Positions 1-11,800 of a DNA stretch of 21,230 bases are shown piece after piece (position 1 is the first letter of the stretch; every line of letters starts with the position of its first letter). The translations under genes were made by a program, and so were the position numbers. This DNA is from Branchiostoma floridae (Eukaryota > Chordata > Leptocardii > Amphioxiformes > Branchiostomatidae), in contig NC_049990.1 in NCBI RefSeq assembly GCF_000003815.2, positions 21,828,978 through 21,850,207 on the forward strand, written 5' to 3'. The notes under the pieces are model-generated. The model was not told where the DNA came from and did no database searches. It was given only the letters and a program-made list of their open reading frames with translations.

Positions 1-525
1 CGGAAAAATTACACTCTAAAGAGGAGCGCCGGTGTATTAAATTTTTTCCGACTACTACTATATCTACGCGACTCAACCTCTGCTTGGAGAGTACAATTGT
101 CCACGTTTTTTCCCTTTTCTCTTCCCTAACGTTACTGGGTGTCGCCTGCAAAGTAATGATCACACTAATTTGAATTTTGGTACACATTCATATAAGACTT
201 TATACTTGACATCTATGCTTGCGGTTGAGTTTTCTTTTCTTGTAAATTGTCACTTTCTCTACTGCTATACATCTCAGTTCCGTTCGAAATTAGTGTAGTA
301 AGAACAGGTAACAAATGCAACAGCGGATTTGTCTAATTGTTTGAATATGTCCCATGTTTGTGCAAAAGGTGGATTACGCAATATATAATGGTGCACTGAC
401 GGTGAATGCTGACGGGAGCCGGGAACCTGTAACTTAAGGCAGTCCGATGAAAGATCCTAAGAAGATCACACGACATCATGATGCCAATCCGTCGACAGGC
501 CAAACTTTACAATCTTATTCATACA

Positions 526-900
526 ATCTAAAAGCCGACTTATTATACCACCACCCAGTAAAGTTCAAGCCTTGTTGGCTTGCACGATATATCGAGTTAT
601 GTCAAAACAAAGATGTGAGTAACTGGTGATAATGATATTAACAAGGTGAATAGGTTCAAAATTTCTGTCGCAAGGTCGCACTATAGTTGTACCATGGACA
701 AATTATGTGGAAACTGATTAGTCTTGTACATGACGATAAATACTATCGATATTACTGCACACATCAAAGTTACACTAGTATGTTGGTAAAATAGAATCAA
801 TTGCACAATTAATATGTAGCTGTTAATATAAGACTCTTGACGATCTAAAAGACAACTTATTATACACCCACTTTACACAGTAAAGTTTAAGCCTCGCTCG
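526..900 (+). repeat. Diverged direct repeat pair, ~57 bp
   Basis: Two related stretches lie in the same orientation at 526-580 and 843-900. Both start ATCTAAAAG, continue ACTTATTATAC (one version ACAACTTATTATAC), and run into CAGTAAAGTT followed by AAGCC. They differ by small indels and substitutions, so this is an old duplication or two fragments of one dispersed element. Confidence 0.6.
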
Positions 901-940
901 CGTTCACGTTAAGTGTTTACAAATTGCATAAAACTGTTGG

Positions 941-966
941 TACGAGGGGTGATCAATAAGTTCTCG
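941..966 (+). mobile_element. Possible mariner-type terminal repeat remnant
   Basis: TACGAGGGGTGATCAATAAG (941-960), followed by TTCTCGG, resembles the outer end of mariner-family transposons (ACGAGGG...CAATAAGTTC form) and follows a TA. No transposase frame and no matching opposite end were found nearby, so at most this is a solo or truncated end. Confidence 0.3.
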
Positions 967-1323
967 GCCTCATCCAGAAATAATAAACATACCTTACATT
1001 TTTAGGCACGAAATCGTAGTATGAAGACTTTAATCAGTATCCTGCAAGTTTCAAACCATCACTTTTCAGGCAACGTGTTTTTGAAAAACAGTAGGTAAGT
1101 GGCGAGAAAACAAGGGTGAACTGTAATCAGACATGTGTGGGTAGAGTTCCCCATGCCGTGAATTATCTTAAGACATCTAACGTTATGTTTCGACATTTAG
1201 AATGTTGTTTGAAGTTTCTGTCTCCTGGGAGGACTTCCAACCAAGGATGCAAGGGGTTCCTCCTACCCCTGACTCGTGTGTCATGGCGGGTGCGTCATGC
1301 CCAAACGCTGATTACTAGTACTA

Positions 1324-1343
1324 GTACAGTACTCATACTGTAC
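1324..1343. repeat. Short perfect hairpin
   Basis: GTACAGTA and TACTGTAC form an 8-bp perfect inverted repeat around the 4-base loop CTCA. It directly follows ACTAGTACTA, itself self-complementary. No function is evident. Confidence 0.5.
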
Positions 1344-1980
1344 GAACGGATAATCCCTTGAATATCACCGCACATCAGATAATGTTAAAAGCTGTTGCTC
1401 AATATACAAGCAATCATCCAATCAATCTGTGCACAGCATTCATTTCATTGACTGCTAGGGGTCGCTCGTATATGATCAATGCAAAATCGTATTGTAATAT
1501 TATTCTCGTGTCGTTCATTTATAATCCGCTAAGTGACGCCCTTGATACGCATAGATTAGGCGCCGATTGACCGTATTGTTTATCTGGGTGTGTCTGTTTG
1601 TGTTTCCGGATTTTTATAGTCAGCATAACTCAAGGACCTCTAGATGGATTGGAATGATATTTGGTATGTGGGTAGGTGTTGGGGAGACAAATTTCAGGAT
1701 AAATTTTGGGCCCCTAGTGTGACAGTGTGACATTGGTACTGCAGCAGAACTTCCGTTTTCTGTATCTTTTGACCCGGACGTAATATGTTCTTCATTTTTA
1801 GCGGCAGATAGCCTGGAATTTAAGGAGAAAGTGGTGCATGTTTGGACACCCTAGCAGCTTGCTATGGAACAGCAGTTTTTCCTTCCTCTTCAAAATCGTC
1901 CGAGGAGAATGAGGAACAAATGAATAACGGATTACCATGATATTTAGTTTGCAGGTAGATTAGGTAAGGTGCATAAGAAG

Positions 1981-2041
1981 TGCAAATTATGCAAATCAGG
2001 GTTAAGAAATTCCAATTATGGAAATAAGTCCATAATTTGCA
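1981..2041. repeat. Nested inverted repeat with octamer-like motif
   Basis: TGCAAATTATG (1981-1991) pairs perfectly with CATAATTTGCA (2031-2041). Inside, TTATGGA (2016-2022) pairs with TCCATAA (2029-2035). The left arm overlaps ATGCAAAT, the POU octamer sequence. This could be the core of a small foldback element; no clear target-site duplication was seen. Confidence 0.5.
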
Positions 2042-2671
2042 TAACTAAAGCAAGTGTATCATACACATGTACTTAGTAAATGATTGGACTGTCAACACTG
2101 AACTGTTCAAGGTACTAGTAGTTGAAGGTATAAGATATAACCAAGCATAAATTATGTAGATGTGGAAGTCATTTGCATAATCAGAATATTTCATGGAGAT
2201 ATGAGCTCTCCAAACTCTTGTTGCCAATAAGTTGTTTTTGTTGATGGAAAAAAGTAGGGAATACTACATTAAAGGTAATTTTAATGGAATGAAGTAGCTT
2301 AGATCACCTTTGCTCCTCATTGCCTTAGGTAATATTCACCTTCACTAAAATGATGCTTTTACTTGCGTCATACAACTACATAAAATTGTCCTGATATGGC
2401 AGATGAAGTGCTGAGTTGATCCGAACTCTCTTCTGTTATTCCACCTTATTTCTCCAGAATATTGTTGCCGAAACAATGGAGTGTGTAAGGAAAGACATCA
2501 AAGTGTGCAGACTAACCAGAAGTGTGGTGTGAAGACTAGCCGACTGATGCCTACCAGTGTCAGGGAACCCAGCAGCAGTGTAATCAAATACTGGATACTG
2601 CTATTACTACTTTACTACTACATGAGCACAAAAATACACGAGCAGACATTCATGTGTGATTACCTTATCAA

Positions 2672-2677
2672 TTTATT
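2672..2677 (-). terminator. SERP1: Candidate polyadenylation signal of RAMP4
   Basis: TTTATT on the plus strand reads AATAAA on the minus strand. It is the first such hexamer downstream of the RAMP4 stop codon (3260), giving a 3' UTR of about 590 nt. Assignment is by position only; transcript data are lacking. Confidence 0.35.
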
Positions 2678-3259
2678 ACCAGAATAGATACTTAGTACTG
2701 TTTATGTACAGTCAAAACAGACAGTTGCCTTCTCTCTTCCAGTGATACGTCCTCGATACCCAATAGGAAGAATCAGACATGATATTAAGGCATTACTCAT
2801 CGACAAGTAGAGACAGAGGATGAGAGGTCTGCATCTATCTTGCTAGTATTAGAACTGGAGCTCATGACAACATGCACATTTCATATAATCACAGAAGACT
2901 AACCAATGGAAGGGGGTGTAACACAGCGGTGATTCCTGGTAATCTAACAGCTGATCCTATTGGAGGACACCTATATGTCAGGAGTTGCTCATTGGCTAAC
3001 AATAATTCTATCATCACTATCATTGGACTGCTATTCGATACTATTGGAGGGTCAGAGTTCGGGGTTGAAAGGTTACGATTAACACTCGTGATTGCGTGTC
3101 CTTTTTCGCCAATCCCGTGAATATTTCCGTGGCCTGCGCGAACTTCCAGAGGGGTTATTCTGTTGGTAGTCGGTGGATCGGTAATGTTGCAGTCTTCGCC
3201 TGGATACGATAGGTTGGTCCCGCCATCTTGTTTCCCACAATTCCCCCTGCTGACGCACA

Positions 3260-5801
<2,542 letters not shown>

Positions 5802-5829
5802 ATGGCGGCGCCCATCCCGAGTCTGGCGT
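5802..5829 (+). CDS. EIF2A: EIF2A exon 1 (coding part)
   Basis: ATG in a CAACATGGCG context; encodes MAAPIPSLA plus one base, then donor GTAAGA. Joined to exon 2 it gives SLALRG, matching the family N-terminus (human ...LTVRG). Confidence 0.88.
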
Positions 5830-8800
5830 GTAAGAAGTTTTCCAAATCTTTTCTCGTATTGTGCTCTTAAACTTTTATGCTTGAGAACGACATTTGTGTT
5901 GCTAGACGGAGAAGAAAACAAAGTTTCTATAGCATATTTTTTTGCTGATGTATTTTGTAATTAAGCCGAAATATTGAGATATTTTAGACCGGCTTTCCAC
6001 AGAAAAAGTTGACAGCTGATTGTGCAAGTTAGGAATGAAGGAATGGAAGAATGGCATGTGGATGAATACAGTTGGCACTCAACTATCATGGTTCTGTTAT
6101 TGATGCATGGTTAGAGATCTGCTTAGCCTGAAGAATGCTTGCAAAGGCTTCTTTCTGTCTCACTCTTCATCCATCTACTCATCCATCTATATAAATACAT
6201 CCATCTATCTTTATCACTTTAAGTTTAGCATCTTTCTCTCTCCTCCATCAATTTATCCATCTATAAATTACTTACCTATAGGCTAAAATTGATGTAATTC
6301 CATAAAGTATGTAGGTTTAGCTGACAGTCAACATGTGTTTTTGATTACATCCTATACCTGCATAGAATTGTACATTAAACTTCCATATAAGTATCATATG
6401 GTGTCCTTTACTGTTTAATAGAATGCTAATATAAGGTATAACCCATTGTTTCTGTAGTACGAGGCACCCACGGGGTGTCCCTAGTGGAGGGGCCTCCAGC
6501 GCTGAGAGACAACCGGGCATTCACAAGGTACCATCATTTTCTTAGCACCAGCCACACCACCCACACTTAGCCTGGGTACTGAAACAACCAGAGGGGCGAA
6601 TAAGAACAGAAACAACATCCCGACTCCCGGGATTCGAACCCGCGCTGAATCCGGGCAGCCGGATCACAAATCACGACTGCTATCGCTGTCGCCACAAAAG
6701 CACTAGTGCCCTTGGGCAAGGACGATAGGCAGTACTTGAACACCACTGTTACACTACTCCCCCTTTTCTTCAAGATTCGTCCTCGAATCTCCAAGTTCGA
6801 CATCCCTGTGTGGCACATCCGCTAGCCTGTTACTCACAGGGTCGGCATGGGAACCAGTGAAACAACCAGAGGGGCGAGTAGAACAGAAAGAAACAACATC
6901 CCGACTCCCGGGATTCGAACCCGCGCCGAACCCGGGCAGCCGGATCACAAATCCAACGTGCTAACCACAACACCAAAAGCTCAAGAGCTGTTGGCATGGT
7001 CAGTTTGGCAGCGCTAGAACCCCACTGTTACAGTACCATCTGACATCTACCTTGCCTCACTGCCCTGTCTGGAGATGGTTATTTTTGTAAGGCAGGGGGT
7101 GGAAGAAGCCCCAGTAGAATTTGGATGGTAGCACGGTCTGAAGCCCGTCATGTTAAAAAACAACAACTTAAATCTGATTATTAGAATACTTTTTAAAAAT
7201 TCAGAAAAGTTGGATCTTGGTTGGTATCCCCATCGAAACATTAGTCATAAAGCATGCAAATGAGAACCTCATTTACATAATTTATTATGGAACTTAGAAT
7301 ATCTAAGATCAGATTTTCATACTTCAAACAACTTGTTGGTTCCTATGTTTCAGGGATGCCAGTCGTTCCTGCAAGGTTATGGCCTTCAGTCCAGATGGCA
7401 GTCTGTTTGCTTGGTGCAATGGACAACAGTAAGTAACTTATGCCAGTTTTATGTGTTATGTCAAGGAGGTTAAGAATCTTTTTTAACCTCCTTGGTTATG
7501 TAAAGGATAATGTTAGCATAAAACCTGATCTGTGTTGGTACAATCATTCAACACAAACAAATTACTTACCTCGAATTTTCGGTCGCACATCCGTGGACCT
7601 TTGTCACCAGTAGTGATTCAATTACTCTGAGCATTGACCTAGGGACACGTGACTTGAGTAAAGAATCGAAAGTTGCGATAGCAGAGCCGATACCGCTTGC
7701 CGATCACATGAGTTATGCCAGTTGAGGTTATGAAGAATTCATGGCATGGGCCCCAGATAGCTCATACGTTGTTGTTTTTCTGCAGGGTGACAGTGGTTCG
7801 ACTGCCCAGTGGGGAGGTTGTACACGAGATGAAAGAGCACCCCCGAGTTGTTGGTCTCCTGTTCTCACCCCTCAGTACCTACATGGCTACCTGGGAGGTC
7901 ATCGTAGGTCAGTACTTAAAAACAGCAGGACTTTATTTCAAGGAGTCAAAGTATTACAGTTGATCATAGTTGGGAGAACTTCATCTGATAGGGTTAATGT
8001 TCAAGACTTCATTGTAAGGAGAAAATTGATGGATTGTTCTTGATAAGAATGCAGTTGTAGTATCCAGTAGTGTCCAATAGTTGAGAATATATCCCTGACA
8101 TGTGTGCACAGCAATCCTCACGTGTTTGTATCTAAGTATGGAACATTAACTGATTAAACTTTCAGGTTAGAAGACGGTCGAAAGAAATCAAAAGGGAACA
8201 AGAAATATTATTGGAAGTGTGATGTACTAATATCTAAAAGTATTTAATTTTTCTTTTGAGAATGACTTTAAAAAGTGTGCCAGCACATATAACCCTCGCT
8301 TAACGGTGACCAACTGAATATTGAGTGTGTGTCAGTAAATTTGATGGTGGTGACACCATTGTTACTGACAGCCTTAAGAGGAACCATAAGTATTAAACTG
8401 ATTACTATATCCTCTGCATCCTTCCAGGTAAGGGTAATCCATACCCCAACCTGCACCTGTGGGACATGAAGACAGGACAGAAGGCCAAGAGTTTTGTCCA
8501 CAAGAGACAAACAGACTGGTGAGTCTCAGAACCCATGTCTCAAATCATTAGGAGTTTACTACAATCTTAAGCTGGGTTCATACGTGCGTATACATTCAAG
8601 TCTGTATGATATCTGTATGGAATTTTTAACCTCTACCAGGCTCCATAGGTCGCTAGGAAAATAGAAATTGGAGAAAAATAGACACATGACATGCCACAGG
8701 AGTCAGCTGTCCAAGGAGGATGCTGTGCGACCAGCTAATTGTTATCTGGCTATATTTCATCAAAGATAAGGCTATACAGCCACTTGCGAACTCACTTGAC

Positions 8801-11800
8801 TACCTGAAGGATGGACGACACCAATGACAAAAGCGGTCCTCGTCGACTTGACAGACAAACAATTTATTTGTCCAATTTCTATTATTTTTCCAGCAACCTG
8901 TGGCAAGACTTCCATACGGACCTCATACGGACTTGAATATATACATATCATATATGCATGTGTGAACCCACCTTTGCACAATATCAGTCTTCTTACAACT
9001 TTGGTTCATTAGAATTGAGATTGCCTGGAGTTTGATGTTCATCACTTTCCCCCATAGGGAGCCCCAGTGGACAGATGATGAGGTGTTGTGTGCACATGCA
9101 GTGAACGAGATCCACCTGTTTGAGAATGGGGACTTCAGTAAGTCTTCATACTACCTCAACACTTTCATTTAAATGCTCATCCTTTAAGTTTCGTGACAGC
9201 AAGATCTAGTGTACTATCAGGCATATCCAAATATACATCTATGTATACATTGTAAAAACTATGTGAAAACAAAATGTTCGATTGTCTTAGTGTGTGTCTG
9301 CAGTTACATGTATTTGAGTATTGGTTATGTAACCAAAAGTTGGCAAGAAGGGATAGTTGACCTCTATAGAATGAACTTTATTCTACCCCTTTTAATATCT
9401 TTTCCATATAAAACTTGACTGTGTTTGTGACCACTCTAGGCCATATAGCCCGGAAACTAGACGTGCAGAAGGTGGCTGGTTATAAGCTGTCTCCAGGCCC
9501 TCCTCCACACAAGATAGCTGTGTATGTGCCTGGTCAGAAGGTACATATGTCGTTGAAATAGAGTGCAATGTAACTAGTACTTATTCCTTTGTCATACTCA
9601 TAACACATTCAACTATTCAATGGCAAGAATAACAGAAAAAGGTAACATAATTTGATTATAAATTGCATGTAGAACCCATAGAGTAATGATGTAAGTTGCA
9701 GTGATGTTACAGTATGTTTATCTAATACAGGTGTTTGAAAAACCAACAGTTAAGCACCATTTTCTGTAAAATGGGCTCTTAGAATTAAACCTTCAAATTG
9801 CTAATACAGAACAGGTACAGAAAGGTAGAATAATTTTGTTGTCTTTTTCTTAGGGAGGCCCGTCTTTCGTCCGTGTGTTCAAGTTCCCAGACTTTGCCAC
9901 ACCCCTGGCTAATAAGAGTTTCTTCAAGGCAGACAAGGCAGATATCAGGTGGAACAAGAAAGGTAAAACATGGAGAACTTGACAAGGAAAGTTGTTACTG
10001 AAGTATATATAGTAGTGAGAAGCATATGCATGTACACGTAGCTATAAAAGCTATCACACATTGGTTTTACAATTTTATGTATTTATTGCGCTGATGTTTT
10101 AGCTGAGAGAGCAGTTTTTTTACAACTAATTTTCCAACAGCAACCAATATTCAAAATAACAAGAGAGATAACTGTTAGCATTTGTTCCTGAAAAGGCAGT
10201 ACTGTAGTGTTTGAGTGTGAAATGGTTTGCTGTAAGTAGTTGCTGTTTCATCATACACATGTAGTCTATGTTACCTCTTTATGTTCATGTAGGAACTGGA
10301 CTTCTGGTCCTGTGTGCCACTGAGGTAGACCAGACTGGAAAGTCGTACTATGGAGAACAGAACCTGCACTACATCGGGGTGGATGGAGTCAGCAGTATTG
10401 TGCAGCTCTGTAAGTGTTGCACTGAAATTCTTAACTTTTCTTAATTTCATTCTATCGTTTTTGTAACAAAGAATTAATTTTCAATGTATGTTTGTGCGTA
10501 GGTGTACATTTAGGTGTACATCTATGAATGAATGTTGAAATTTAATTTCCACTAATATTCATTTAATTTCAACTAAAATTCAATAAACTAAGAGCTAAAC
10601 TAACATTCATTCTTTTTCAGTGTATGTTGTTTTCAAAGTATTATTGGTTGTATTATGTCGTAGGGAATCATAGTAACTGCTTGTTGAAAACCTTAATGTA
10701 TAATTCTGACATTTTCAGCTAAGAATGGTCCTATCTACTCTACTGACTGGAATCCAGACTCAACAGAGTTCTGTGTTGTGTATGGATGTATCCTCTTCAT
10801 TTCTGTTGGAGACAAAACCATTTGGTAGCTTGTGTTTTGCATTGGTCCAGCTGTCCTATGCTTATAACATAGTGTATAATGTTCCACCATTTATGGTGTA
10901 ATGTTTTCAGTTCTAAGTATTGTATGCTTGCAACTATTGTCATATTTAGATGTTCTTGGTGTCTTGGTTTCTATCGTTGACAAAACACCAATAGTATCAG
11001 TAAGAAATCATCTTATGGTGAATTCTGTACCCTTACAAAAAATTATTTACTGCCAAAAAGCTCTGCATACTAGTATATCGGTGTGTCTTGATTTTAACAT
11101 CGGATGTCCTTGTGTTAGATAAGAGAGTTCCTTGACCAGATACACCTCAGTCATGCCTGCCAAGGCCACTATCTTCAACCTGAAGTGTGAACCTGTGTTC
11201 GACTTTGGTACAGGTCCCAGGAACTTGTGCTCTTATAACCCACAGGGAAACAATATCCTTTCAGGATGCATACATGTCTTTGATAGTCATTTCTGTATCA
11301 TTCTGTATCTGTATCTAATAGTACAAATTCATGTTTATATCTGGTATAACTGCCCTTCGGCGTAACCCACCAGCTTCGCAGGCACACGGCGCGACAGTAG
11401 CTGGTTATATAACACCAAACGACCCGTCACACCTAACTTTTGCGCATCTATCTGCAAATGTTTCTTAAAACTATCCAGCAAAGATGTCTCTACTGTGCTT
11501 GGTGATAACAAATTCCACTCTAACTTAGTCTAAGATAGTTCTGGGAAAATACGATTTACAACATGTGAGACTAACAGATCTATGATGATTCTTGTGGTGA
11601 GTTTGTCATTTCTTTAACTATTTTACTCCTATCCCTTGCTGGGTTTGGCAACCTTCGGGGGAACATAGTAAGTGTCAACATTCCTTGTGATACGGTTTTC
11701 ACTTGCAAACACAACAAGATTGGTACCGTAAATTTTTGAAAAGTGACATCTTTTGCAAAAAATGTGTATATTGTGATAAGGTAACAGTTGAGCAACAGGA

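Larger units (their letters stand above)
1..2670. other. Gene-poor flank, no recognisable gene
   Basis: AT-rich DNA. The short open frames here (60-82 codons on either strand) show no familiar protein pattern and no convincing splice structure. The stretch holds a diverged direct repeat (526-580 and 843-900), a possible mariner-type terminus (941-966), a small hairpin (1324-1343) and a nested inverted repeat (1981-2041). A neighbouring gene's UTR or intron cannot be excluded. Confidence 0.6.

Noticed and set aside
6601-6985. tRNA gene suggested by GGTTCGAATCC on the minus strand
   Set aside because: The B box is present twice, but the acceptor and D stems do not pair properly and a non-tRNA body follows; a SINE explains both copies.
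11262-11268. CCTTTCAG inside intron 11 as an acceptor
   Set aside because: It overlaps the U12 donor ATATCCTTTCAG, and the following frame does not match EIF2A; the AT-AC solution restores the family sequence.
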